Assembly (NCBI GenBank): GCA_040007095.1
Contig: JBDTVS010000019.1
Span: 21,865 to 85,864 of the forward strand
Origin: JBDTVS01 sp040007095
Lineage (GTDB): Bacteria; Acidobacteriota; Vicinamibacteria; Vicinamibacterales; CAVVIG01
DNA length: 64,000 nt
Reading direction: 5' to 3'
Position numbers and translations under genes: made by a program
Shown: piece by piece, positions 18,444 through 27,060 of the stretch
Layout: each line of letters opens with the position of its first letter
How positions within the stretch are numbered: position 1 is the stretch's first letter
The notes under the pieces: generated by a model
What the model saw: the letters and a program-made list of their open reading frames with translations, nothing else
Databases searched by the model: none
Told to the model about the DNA's origin: nothing

Positions 18444-19274
18444 TTGCCGATGCTACGAGACACCCTCGCCGCGCGACTGGCCGAGATGGGCGCCGCGCCC
18501 GACTACCAACGTCTGGTCACCGAAGTGTTGGGTATCAAAGGCGCCTCTCCAGAGTTGGCGCGCCGCATCGTTGCCCAGGCGCTCGTGGTGGGAGACCGCC
18601 ACGATGCGTGGCGCCGGGTTGGACAACGTATCTGCGGACAGGCGCCGCGGTTACCAGGCGTGTATGTGTTTCGCGACGCAGAAGGACGGGCGCTCTATGT
18701 GGGAAAAGCGCTGAATCTACGTCGGCGTCTGGCTGCGCATTTTGCCGATCGCCAGTGGCTGGCGCTGAAACCCGCACTGGCGCGAATCGACAGCGTCGAG
18801 TGGCAGGAGGTGGGTTCTGAGATCGAAGCCCTGTTACGGGAAGCATCGCTGATTCGCGCATTGGATCCGGTAGTCAATGTTCAAACTGGCGTGCCGACCC
18901 TGCGCAAGCGGCTCATCCCACGGAGGCTGTTTCGCGACGTCCTGATCGTAGCGCCGTCCGCCGAACCAGACGCCGCGGAACTGCTTGCGGCCAGAACCGA
19001 CGGCGGCTCGATGATCCGACGCACGTCCAGAAGCGGCCCACTGCCTGGCTCGCTGGGTCGGAGCGTCTGGGCGTTCTTTCAAGGGCCACCAGGCGAGGCG
19101 AGCCCACACGACGGATCGTTCGCGCCGCTGATCTTCTCGTGGCTCGCGGGCCGAGGCCGCGAGGCGACTCGGCTGGACCCGCACGACGCGGAATCCAGCG
19201 CTGACTTGTGCCTGCGGCTGGAGACCTTACTGAGAGACAGACAGCTCTTCGCTGAACGCCTCGCACTCAAGTGA
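18444..19274 (+). CDS. GIY-YIG nuclease domain protein (UvrC N-terminal/Cho-like)
   Basis: The GIY-YIG fold is visible at about residues 65-150: GVYVFRDAEGRALYVGKALN, followed by LRRRLAAHF, with the metal-binding glutamate in SEIEALLREASLI. This is the UvrC/Cho type that nicks 3' of a DNA lesion. The helix-hairpin-helix and EndoV-like parts of UvrC are absent; the C-terminal 110 residues are not recognisable. TTG 18444 is the first start; an ATG at 18450 is the alternative. A DNA-repair role is inferred from the fold. Confidence 0.78.
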   Translation: MPMLRDTLAARLAEMGAAPDYQRLVTEVLGIKGASPELARRIVAQALVVGDRHDAWRRVGQRICGQAPRLPGVYVFRDAEGRALYVGKALNLRRRLAAHFADRQWLALKPALARIDSVEWQEVGSEIEALLREASLIRALDPVVNVQTGVPTLRKRLIPRRLFRDVLIVAPSAEPDAAELLAARTDGGSMIRRTSRSGPLPGSLGRSVWAFFQGPPGEASPHDGSFAPLIFSWLAGRGREATRLDPHDAESSADLCLRLETLLRDRQLFAERLALK

Positions 19275-19300
19275 GCGCGGGCCGACATCTCTCGACCGCC

Positions 19301-19993
19301 CTAAGACTGGGTCCAGCTCACCGCCGCGCGGATCAGCTCGTGGCCGCTCTTCAGACCGAGCTTGACCTTGATGCGGGCCTGATAGGTTTCGATGGTTTTC
19401 ATCGACAGGCCCAAGTGTTGAGCGACATCGCGCGTCCCGAGGCCGCGGCCCATCAGGCCCAGGACTTCGCGCTCCCGATCGGTCAGCCGCTCGAATGACG
19501 TGATCGCATTCCGCACGGCTCCTCGACCGGTCACTCGCGCCACGATACGCTCGGACATCTGGGGGCTGACGTAGGTCTTCCCGCTCGCCACGCACCGAAT
19601 CGCGGTGATCAGGTTGTGCATCGCCTCGTGCTTCATGATGTAGCCGCGTGCACCGGCCGCGAGCACGCGCTCGGCATGCAGCGTTTCTTCGTGCATGGAC
19701 AGCACCAGCACGCGCACGTCGGGCAGCGAGGCGTCCAGCTGTTGCACGAGGCGGAGACCACTGTCGATGCCCAACGACAGGTCCACGATGGCCACGTCGG
19801 GTCGCTCGGCGCGAATCCGTTCCAGGCCTGCGGCGACCGTGTCGCTCTCCCCGCACACGCTCATGTCTGGTTCGCCGTTGATGAGCTCTGTCAGGCCCTT
19901 GCGCACAATCGGGTGATCGTCAACGATCACGATCCTCAGGGGCCGGGCCGGCGCCTGGCTTCGGCGTCTCTCCGGTGGTCGCGGCCTTGGCAT
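19301..19993 (-). CDS. NarL/FixJ-type response regulator
   Basis: The receiver domain has the acidic pair VDDHP, phospho-acceptor VAIVDLSLG and conserved lysine in YIMKHEA. The C-terminal LuxR-type helix-turn-helix is LTDREREVLGLMGRGLGTRD followed by VAQHLGLSMKTIETY. ATG 19993 lies 5 bp after the stop of the upstream histidine kinase, so the two form an operon and a cognate pair. The hybrid kinase has a HisKA_3 domain, the type that partners NarL regulators. An upstream in-frame start (20065) would overlap the kinase gene and is less likely. Confidence 0.9.
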   Translation of the reverse strand: MPRPRPPERRRSQAPARPLRIVIVDDHPIVRKGLTELINGEPDMSVCGESDTVAAGLERIRAERPDVAIVDLSLGIDSGLRLVQQLDASLPDVRVLVLSMHEETLHAERVLAAGARGYIMKHEAMHNLITAIRCVASGKTYVSPQMSERIVARVTGRGAVRNAITSFERLTDREREVLGLMGRGLGTRDVAQHLGLSMKTIETYQARIKVKLGLKSGHELIRAAVSWTQS

Positions 19994-19998
19994 GGCGG

Positions 19999-22900
19999 CT
20001 AGCCCTTTCCGCGGTGTTTGCGGCCAGGTGGGTCCGGCGTTGCCGGGAGCAGTGGCATCCAGCACAGCACGACCGTCCCGCCGCTTTTTCGCGGTTGAAC
20101 GGAAAGGTCGCCGCCCAACAGGTGCGCGCGTTGGCGCATGCTCTCGAGGCCAATCCCGGGCTGTCCGTCCGGCGACGCCTTCAGGCCGTCCCCGTCATCG
20201 CTGACGGCCACTTCCAGACGCTGTTCGACCTGTTCCAGGCTGATCGTGATGTGTGTCGGCTTGCCGTGTCGCACCGCGTTGTTGACGGCTTCCTGCACGA
20301 TCCGCAACACATGCTTGGCGGCCGCGGGATCGTCGAGATAGACGGGACGCTCGCATCGGAAGTCGCAACGGAGGCCGTACTGGGTCTCCGCTTGGGTGGC
20401 AAGTTCCTGCAACGCAGCCATCAGCCCTTCCTGGATCGCTTCGACGGGCATCAGCTCCCTGACGATGGACCGGAGTTGTTTCTGGGCCTCGTCGATGCTG
20501 CGCACGAGGTCCTCGGCTTTGGCGGCCAGCGGCGACGACCCTTTGGCCAGATGCGTCTGGAGGGTTTGCGCCAACAACCCGATGCCGGTCATGTGTCCCC
20601 CCATCCCGTCGTGCAACTCGCGGGCGACGTGGCGGCGCTCCTCGGCCTGACTCTCGGCCAGGCGCCACTCAAGCCTCCGGCGATCGGTGAGATCGCGAAG
20701 AATTCCGGTAAAGCAGTGAAGCTGGTCGATCTGGCTGATGGCGACGTCCAGCGGGAACGTCGTGCCATCTTTGCGCTGTCCGACCAACTCGCGCCCGACG
20801 CCAATGATGCGCGCTTCGCCGGTCCGCAGATAGCGAGCGAGGTAGCCGTCGTGCTCGTCGCGATAGGGCCGGGGCATCAGCAGACGGACGTTCTTGCCGA
20901 CCACTTCGGCCGCCGTATATCCGAACATCTGCTCAGCCGCGAGATTGAACGTTTCGATGCTGCCGAGCCGATTGATCGTGATGATCGCATCGACGGCCGT
21001 GTTGACGATCGACCGCAGGTAGTCTTCGCTCCGGCGCAGCGCCCGCTCGGTCCGATCGTGTTCGGTCACGTCGATCAGCATCCATAACTCGTGCGTGTCG
21101 TCGAGGCGACAAATGGTGAACTCGACGTGACGCAGGGTGCCATCCTTGCGGCCGATCTCGAGCGGGACGGGTTGCGCTCCGCGTTCCGGCGCTCCGCTCG
21201 GGTCATAGAGGTGTCGACATTCCCCGGCCTGGTCGCCGTGCAGAGCGAGACACCACGCGTCCATCGTGGACAGCTCGCGTCGCCGATAGCCGGTAATCGC
21301 TTCCGCCGCCCGATTCAGGGTCAGTCGGTCGCCTTCGCGAAGCACCGCACCGGCCGGCAGATCCTCGATCACCTGCTGGAACAGGCTGGCGGCGTGCCTG
21401 GCCGCGAGGCCCTCCTTGAGGTCGGTGACATCGCGGTCGGTGGTGACGATGGCGTCGGGTCGTCCCGAGGCGTCGCGCAGGAGCGTCATCGTGAGCCAGA
21501 TGTCGCGGGTGCGGCCGTCCTTGGTCTTTCGCTGCGTCTCGAGCGATTCCGACACCGAGTCGCCCCGGCCTACTCGTCGGATGAGGTCGTCGGCCGTGCC
21601 GCGGTCCGGCTCCGGCACGAGGTCCCCCACGTGCAGCGCCAGCGCCTCGGCTTCCGAGTATCCGTACAAACGCTCGGCGCCACGATTCCAGCCGATGATA
21701 TGCCCCTCCAGGTCGAGAAGCGCCACGCCGTCGTTCGAGTCCTGCAGAACGGCGCCCAGGCGTCGCACCTCGGCCTCGGCCACGAGCCGCTGTGTGATCT
21801 CCACCCAGGTGATGACCACACCGCTGATGCGCCGGTCGGCGGTGCGGTAGGGCAGCACCCGCCGCAGATACGCGCGGGCATCGTCGGCGCGCACGACCAG
21901 TTCGAGCGGCGTGAGCCTCTCGAGTACCTGGCGGCAGTCCTCGAGCAGTGTCACATCGGCGACCCGCGGGGCGATGTCGCGAAACGGGCGGCCGATGTCG
22001 GTCGGCAGCAGGTTTTGCAGTCTCGCCATTGGCGGCGTGAAGCGCTTGATGCGCAGATCGGTGTCGAGGAACACCGTGGCGATGTCGGTGCTCGCGAGCA
22101 GGTTTCCCAGGTCGTTGTTGGCCGCGTCCAACTCGTGCACCTTGTCCTGCAGCTGGCTGTTGACGGTGCTCAGCTCCTCGTTCAGCGACTGCAGCTCCTC
22201 CTTCGAGCTCTCCAATTCCTCGTTGGTCGATTGATGCTCCTCGTTCAACGACATCACTTCTTCGTTCGACGCCTTCAGCTCCTCGTTGGAGCTCTCGAGA
22301 TCGTCGATCGTGCCCTGCAGATCCTCGCGCGTGGTCTTCAGCTCGTATTCGAGCTGCTGGATGAGCGACGGCTCTTCAGTCGACCCGGCCGCGGCGGCAG
22401 GGGCACTGGCAGCCACCCGCACGCGGCGCGCCGGCCGATCCTTGAAGGTCACCAGGAGCAGGCCGTCCGCGTCCTTGACATCGGAGACGGGTCGCGCCGT
22501 CAACGTGCACGGTACGTAGCTGCCCTGGCGCTTGACCCGCGCGTTTGCATCGACCACCGTGCGGTGGTCACGCAGGGCTTGCTGGCACGCCGCGCGAATC
22601 GTCGTGCGAAGCCCGGAGCGGGCCATCGAGAGCAGATCGCGTGTCAACTCGCCCGGTGGAAACTCGAGGTATTCGACCACCGGACCGTGGACGCTCAGAA
22701 TCTCGTGGTGCTTATTGATCAGCACGGCAGCCGGCGCATAGTCGGCGAGCAGTGCGCGATGCAGACGGTCGCCGACGGCGATCTGCGGGCGTGCCCCCGG
22801 GTTGGACCCGGGGAGCCGAGCACGCCGTTCCTCCGAAGGCAGGATCGGAAACTCCACCACGCGGCGGCCCGATCCGATGCGGCGATACACGCGCCACTTC

Positions 22901-24378
22901 TTCGAAATCGGTTCGAACCGGTCGGTGGCCGGTCCGATCGACTCGGCTGGACCGAGCAGCAGGTAGCCTCCGTCGAGCAGCGCGAAGTGGAACAGGGCGA
23001 TGATTTTCGCCTGCACGCTGGGCTCGAGATAAATCAGGACGTTCCGGCAGGCGACGAGGTCCAACTTCGAAAACGGCGCATCGCGGATCACGTCCTGCGG
23101 GGCAAAAGTGATCAGCTCGCGCAACGCCTTGTTGACCTGATAGCGGCGGTCGGGCGTCCTGACGAAAAATCGCTGGAGCCGCTCGGCCGAGACTTCGCTG
23201 GTCATGCTGTCCGGGTAGACGCCGGCCCGCGCCACGTCGAGGGCTTCCTCGTCGGGATCGCTGGCGAAGATCTGGAGACGGACCAGCTTCTTGGCGGCGG
23301 CGAACTGCTCGAGACACAGCATCGCGATCGAATACGCTTCCTGCCCGGTCGAGCAGCCGGGCACCCACACGCGCACGGGAGGGGCGGTGTCCCCCTCGCT
23401 GCTGCGCCGGATCAACTCCGGGATCACGTCTCGTTCGAGTGCCTGAAATGCCGCCGGCTCCCGAAAGAACGCGGTCACGCCGATCGACAGGTCTCTGCCG
23501 AGCGCGCGCACTTCATCCGGATGCGTGCGCAGGAAGTCGACGTAGCCGGCGATTCGATCGATATGGCGGAGGGCCATCCGTCGCGTGACGCGCCGCGCCA
23601 GCATGCGTTGTCGATAGCCGCGAAAGTCCCGCTTCACCCCGGCGCGCAGCAGGAGCAGAATCTGGCTGAAGTCTTCCGGCGCCGCCTCCGTGATCGGCGC
23701 GGCCTGGCGCGGCCGATATCGCAGCAGCGCCTCAGGCATCTGCTCGGGAGTCAGAATGTGATCGACGAGGCCTGTGGCGATGGCGCTGCGCGGCATCTGA
23801 TCGTGCTCCGCCGATTCCGGCGTCTGCGCGATCACGAGCCCCCCGCCGGCTTTGATGTCCTCGACACCGAGCGTCCCGTGGCTGCCGGTTCCCGACAGGA
23901 TGATGCCGACCGCGTTTTCCTGCTGATCGGCCGCCAGCGATCGCAGGAAAAAATCGATGGCCGTCCGCGACCCGCGCCGCGGCGGCGGCGGGACGATCCG
24001 CAGGATCCGGTGTCTGATCTCGAGATCCGCGTTCGGCGGGATCACGTATACGTGATTAGAAAGCGCCGGCACGCCATCCTGCGCTTCCTGCACCGGCATG
24101 GTGGTGTGTTTCGCCAGCAACTCCGCCATCAGGCTCTGGTGTGTCGGATCCAGATGCGGAATGAGCACGAAGGCCATCCCGCTCTCGGCGGGCATCGCGC
24201 CGAGCAGCCGCTTGAGCGCATCGAGGCCGCCGGCCGACGCCCCGACGCCGACGATGGGAAACGCGTGATCGGGGGGCAGTAATGGCGCCGGCGCTTGGCG
24301 CTTGGAACGTCGAACCGCCGCCGGGCGCAGGGGGGCAGCGCCTCTCGACCCCGAGGCCCGCGCCGATTTCTTCGTCAT
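19999..24378 (-). CDS. CheB-CheR-PAS hybrid sensor histidine kinase
   Basis: The 1459 residues contain, in order: a CheB methylesterase-like domain (about 38-225; GVGASAGG with the nucleophile serine, PHLDPTH); a CheR methyltransferase domain (about 230-495; SAM loop VPGCSTGQEAYS); a coiled coil (about 670-746; SSNEELKASNEEVMSLNEE); four PAS-like domains (about 750-1235); HisKA_3 with RELHDGMGG (His about 1255); and HATPase_c (about 1350-1446; N box EAVNNAVRHG). The CheB aspartate position reads GTGSHGTLG instead of GTGSDGTLG, so esterase activity may be lost. It is cytoplasmic, with no membrane helices. The NarL-type regulator follows 5 bp later. Confidence 0.9.
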   Translation of the reverse strand: MTKKSARASGSRGAAPLRPAAVRRSKRQAPAPLLPPDHAFPIVGVGASAGGLDALKRLLGAMPAESGMAFVLIPHLDPTHQSLMAELLAKHTTMPVQEAQDGVPALSNHVYVIPPNADLEIRHRILRIVPPPPRRGSRTAIDFFLRSLAADQQENAVGIILSGTGSHGTLGVEDIKAGGGLVIAQTPESAEHDQMPRSAIATGLVDHILTPEQMPEALLRYRPRQAAPITEAAPEDFSQILLLLRAGVKRDFRGYRQRMLARRVTRRMALRHIDRIAGYVDFLRTHPDEVRALGRDLSIGVTAFFREPAAFQALERDVIPELIRRSSEGDTAPPVRVWVPGCSTGQEAYSIAMLCLEQFAAAKKLVRLQIFASDPDEEALDVARAGVYPDSMTSEVSAERLQRFFVRTPDRRYQVNKALRELITFAPQDVIRDAPFSKLDLVACRNVLIYLEPSVQAKIIALFHFALLDGGYLLLGPAESIGPATDRFEPISKKWRVYRRIGSGRRVVEFPILPSEERRARLPGSNPGARPQIAVGDRLHRALLADYAPAAVLINKHHEILSVHGPVVEYLEFPPGELTRDLLSMARSGLRTTIRAACQQALRDHRTVVDANARVKRQGSYVPCTLTARPVSDVKDADGLLLVTFKDRPARRVRVAASAPAAAAGSTEEPSLIQQLEYELKTTREDLQGTIDDLESSNEELKASNEEVMSLNEEHQSTNEELESSKEELQSLNEELSTVNSQLQDKVHELDAANNDLGNLLASTDIATVFLDTDLRIKRFTPPMARLQNLLPTDIGRPFRDIAPRVADVTLLEDCRQVLERLTPLELVVRADDARAYLRRVLPYRTADRRISGVVITWVEITQRLVAEAEVRRLGAVLQDSNDGVALLDLEGHIIGWNRGAERLYGYSEAEALALHVGDLVPEPDRGTADDLIRRVGRGDSVSESLETQRKTKDGRTRDIWLTMTLLRDASGRPDAIVTTDRDVTDLKEGLAARHAASLFQQVIEDLPAGAVLREGDRLTLNRAAEAITGYRRRELSTMDAWCLALHGDQAGECRHLYDPSGAPERGAQPVPLEIGRKDGTLRHVEFTICRLDDTHELWMLIDVTEHDRTERALRRSEDYLRSIVNTAVDAIITINRLGSIETFNLAAEQMFGYTAAEVVGKNVRLLMPRPYRDEHDGYLARYLRTGEARIIGVGRELVGQRKDGTTFPLDVAISQIDQLHCFTGILRDLTDRRRLEWRLAESQAEERRHVARELHDGMGGHMTGIGLLAQTLQTHLAKGSSPLAAKAEDLVRSIDEAQKQLRSIVRELMPVEAIQEGLMAALQELATQAETQYGLRCDFRCERPVYLDDPAAAKHVLRIVQEAVNNAVRHGKPTHITISLEQVEQRLEVAVSDDGDGLKASPDGQPGIGLESMRQRAHLLGGDLSVQPRKSGGTVVLCWMPLLPATPDPPGRKHRGKG

Positions 24379-24634
24379 GCGTTCCGGCTCATCTTATCAG
24401 CCGGCTCACCGCGCTGCCGGCGCGATTGGGTGGCGTCGACGCATCGGGGCGGTGTCTCCCGAGATCGTTCCCGGCTGGCCCATTTCGATCGGGCCAGTAT
24501 GTCGCGGGTCGTGTAGGGAAATTCCCGACAAGATGGCGCATGGATCACCTGATTGCATCAGCATCCAGCCAAGAGCAGGATGGCTTAGGACTGCCAGCGC
24601 TTCCGTAGCAGTGGCGGTACAGGAGGTCACGGTG

Positions 24635-24841
24635 GTGTCGGCTGAAACAACGATCGCCGATTGCCTGCGCCTCATTGAAGCCCGGTACGTCGCCGTGCCT
24701 GGCCTGTCCCTGACGGGGCCGGAGCTGGAGCGACTGTGGCGTCTCGACCCCGTGAGTTGCGCCGCGCTGTGTGAGGCGCTCATCGATATCAGGTACCTCA
24801 GGCGCACCCGCGAGGGCGCCTACGAGCGCGAGCGTACGTGA
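24635..24841 (+). CDS. small conserved winged-helix-like hypothetical protein
   Basis: An AGGAGG ribosome-binding site (24621-24626) precedes two GTG codons; 24635 has the better spacing (8 nt), 24632 is the alternative. The 68-residue product has ADCLRLIEARYVAVPGLSLT and LERLWRLDPVSCAALCEALI, ending with LRRTREGAYER. Small proteins of this shape, looking like a winged-helix fragment, are frequent in Acidobacteriota, but no function is known to me. The longer open frame upstream has low-complexity sequence and no start support. Confidence 0.55.
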   Translation: MSAETTIADCLRLIEARYVAVPGLSLTGPELERLWRLDPVSCAALCEALIDIRYLRRTREGAYERERT

Positions 24842-25021
24842 TGGAAGCCTGGCCGCCGCTTCTGCGGGGCTGCGCGGGTGTCAGTCAGCAGCTGAGCCGA
24901 CTCAAATGGCTTGCGGTCTGGCTCATCGCGAAGCAGAGCTTACAACTGTGGTTGTCGGCGTTGGGTTCCGATGCGGCAAAACGCTGAGCCGTCACCCTCA
25001 CTTGGAAAAGAGCCCAGATGC

Positions 25022-25945
25022 TCACGGCCGATCGGCCGAGGGCGTGCGTAGTCGCCGCTGGTCGCGTTCACTGGTCGCGGCCGCGTCGAATCGAGCCGCG
25101 AGGGGGGCGAACGCCGGCGTCGGGCCCTTCCACATCAAGTCGTCAACCGTATCGAAGAGCGGGATCTCGCTGCGCAGCGTGGCGAGGTCACGAAACAGGA
25201 ATGCGTGCTCGCGCTCGCGGGCCAGCGTGCCGGCCAGCGCTGCCGGGCTCGCCGCGTTCACACCCCACGTGCGCCAGTCCGCCGGAATCGATTCGAGGTG
25301 GCCGAACCTGGCCAGCACCGCGGCGGAGGATTTGGCGCCCCAGCCGGGCAGGCCGGGATACCCGTCGGCGCTGTCTCCGACCAGTGCCAGGTAGTCGGGG
25401 ATGGAGACCGGCGGCACGCCGAACTTCGCCACGATGCCCGCTTCGTCGCGGATCGTGCGCCGACGTCGATCCAGCTGCACGACCCGCGTCCCTCTCACAC
25501 ACTGCGCCAGGTCCTTGTCCGGGGTGCAGATGAACACCCGCTCCACGCGCGGATCCCGCGCCGCCGCTGCCGCCGCCGCGGCGAGCGCATCGTCGGCTTC
25601 GAACTCGATCATCGGCCAGGTTGAAATACCAAGCGCCCGCAGTGCTTCTTCGAGGAGCGGGAACTGCGCCAGAAGGTCGGGATCGATGCCGGCGCCGGTC
25701 TTGTACCCCGGCCAGAGCCGGTTGCGGAACGACTCGATGATGTGATCGGTGGCGACGCCGACGTACCTCGCGCCGCCGTTGATCATGCCGAGCACCGACC
25801 CGACCACGCCTCGGACGGCGGCGACCTCGCGGCCGTTCGCATCGCGCGCCGGCGGCAGGGCATAGTAGTGGCGGAACAGCTCGTAGGTGCCGTCGATGAG
25901 ATGAACCTCCAGTGCACACCCCCCAGGATCACAGTATCCTGCCAA
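25022..25945 (-). CDS. 5'-3' exonuclease (Pol I N-terminal-type, standalone)
   Basis: The 307-residue product is the flap-endonuclease/5'-3' exonuclease domain without a polymerase. Metal-binding acids are visible in LIDGTYELFRHYY, FEADDALA and TPDKDLAQ. The helix-three-turn-helix DNA-binding segment is DSADGYPGLPGWGAKSSAAV. Such enzymes remove RNA primers or 5' flaps. It is divergent from a DNA ligase gene with only 11 bp between the assigned starts, so one true start may lie further inside. With the ligase and polymerase genes next door it suggests a repair island. Confidence 0.85.
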   Translation of the reverse strand: MAGYCDPGGCALEVHLIDGTYELFRHYYALPPARDANGREVAAVRGVVGSVLGMINGGARYVGVATDHIIESFRNRLWPGYKTGAGIDPDLLAQFPLLEEALRALGISTWPMIEFEADDALAAAAAAAARDPRVERVFICTPDKDLAQCVRGTRVVQLDRRRRTIRDEAGIVAKFGVPPVSIPDYLALVGDSADGYPGLPGWGAKSSAAVLARFGHLESIPADWRTWGVNAASPAALAGTLAREREHAFLFRDLATLRSEIPLFDTVDDLMWKGPTPAFAPLAARFDAAATSERDQRRLRTPSADRP

Positions 25946-25956
25946 GGACGAGCGAG

Positions 25957-27060
25957 ATGTCGACCAATCCGTCCATGAACTTTGCCATCGAGCCGCCGGT
26001 CGAACCGATGCTCGCCAAGCTCGCGGATTCGCTGCCGACCGGCGGACCGTTCTTGTACGAGCCGAAGTGGGACGGATTTCGAGCGATCGTGTTCCGCAAT
26101 ACGTCCGGCGTCTTCATCCAGAGCCGCGACCTGCGGCCGCTCGATCGCTACTTCCCGGAGCTCCACGACGCGCTGCTGCAGAGGCTGCCCGACGGTTGCG
26201 TCGTCGATGGTGAGATCGTGATCGCGACGCCGCGTGGCCTGGATTTCGACGCGCTTCAGCTGCGGCTTCATCCGGCGGCATCGCGCGCGGCGAAGCTGGC
26301 GAAAGAGACGCCGGCTGACTTCGTCGCCTTCGACCTGCTGGCGGTCGACGGGCGCGACGTGCGCGGGGTGGCCCAGGGCGCACGCCGTGCTCTGCTCGAG
26401 GCGCTGCTGTCGGCGGTCGAGGCGCCCGTCCATTTGACGCCGATGACGCGCGACGTGGCCGTGGCGGACGAATGGCTCTCCCGGTTCGAGGGCGCGGGTC
26501 TCGACGGGGTGATCGCGAAGCCGGAGGACGGCCTGTACGTGCCTGGAAAACGCGCGATGATCAAGGTCAAGCATGCGCGAACCGCCGACTGCGTGGTGGC
26601 CGGTTTTCGGTGGCACAAGGCCGGCCCGGGCGAGCTGATTGGGTCGTTGCTGCTCGGGTTGTACGACGAGGAGGGTCGGCTGCATCACGTCGGCGTCACC
26701 TCGTCGTTCACCATGGCGAGACGAAGAGCGCTCGCGACCGAACTGCAGCCGCTGCGGGAGCGGGCACTCGACCATCACCCGTGGCGCGAATGGGCCGAAG
26801 CGGGCGGTCCCCACACAGCGCGGATGCCGGGAGGCCAGAGCCGCTGGAGCGCCGGCAAGGATCTCTCGTGGGAGCCGCTGCGGACTGAGCGGGTCTGCGA
26901 GGTGAAGTACGACCACATGCAGGGGGATCGATTCCGCCATGCGGCGACCTTTCAGCGCTGGCGTGCCGACAAGGTGGCGGCCGATTGCCGCTACGGTCAG
27001 CTGGAAGTCACGACTCCTTACGAGCTCGAGAAGGTGTTCGGCGCGGCGCGCGATCGCTGA
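25957..27060 (+). CDS. ATP-dependent DNA ligase, LigC/LigD type
   Basis: The adenylation domain has motif I EPKWDGFR with the nucleophilic lysine, motif III VVDGEIV, motif IV LDGVIAK and motif V MIKVKH. The OB-fold C-terminus includes SWEPLRTERVCEVKYDHM. At 367 residues it matches standalone LigC-type ligases, which seal nicks in repair rather than replication. ATG 25957 is preferred over 25912. Its 3' end overlaps the convergent polymerase gene by 53 bp. Confidence 0.9.
   Translation: MSTNPSMNFAIEPPVEPMLAKLADSLPTGGPFLYEPKWDGFRAIVFRNTSGVFIQSRDLRPLDRYFPELHDALLQRLPDGCVVDGEIVIATPRGLDFDALQLRLHPAASRAAKLAKETPADFVAFDLLAVDGRDVRGVAQGARRALLEALLSAVEAPVHLTPMTRDVAVADEWLSRFEGAGLDGVIAKPEDGLYVPGKRAMIKVKHARTADCVVAGFRWHKAGPGELIGSLLLGLYDEEGRLHHVGVTSSFTMARRRALATELQPLRERALDHHPWREWAEAGGPHTARMPGGQSRWSAGKDLSWEPLRTERVCEVKYDHMQGDRFRHAATFQRWRADKVAADCRYGQLEVTTPYELEKVFGAARDR

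Noticed and set aside
21091..24282. 1063-codon open frame on the plus strand opposite the hybrid kinase
   Set aside because: It is the complement of a clearly recognised multi-domain kinase, is rich in Arg, His and Gln, and has no domain or ribosome-binding site. High GC keeps the antisense frame open. The same applies to 19975-21087.
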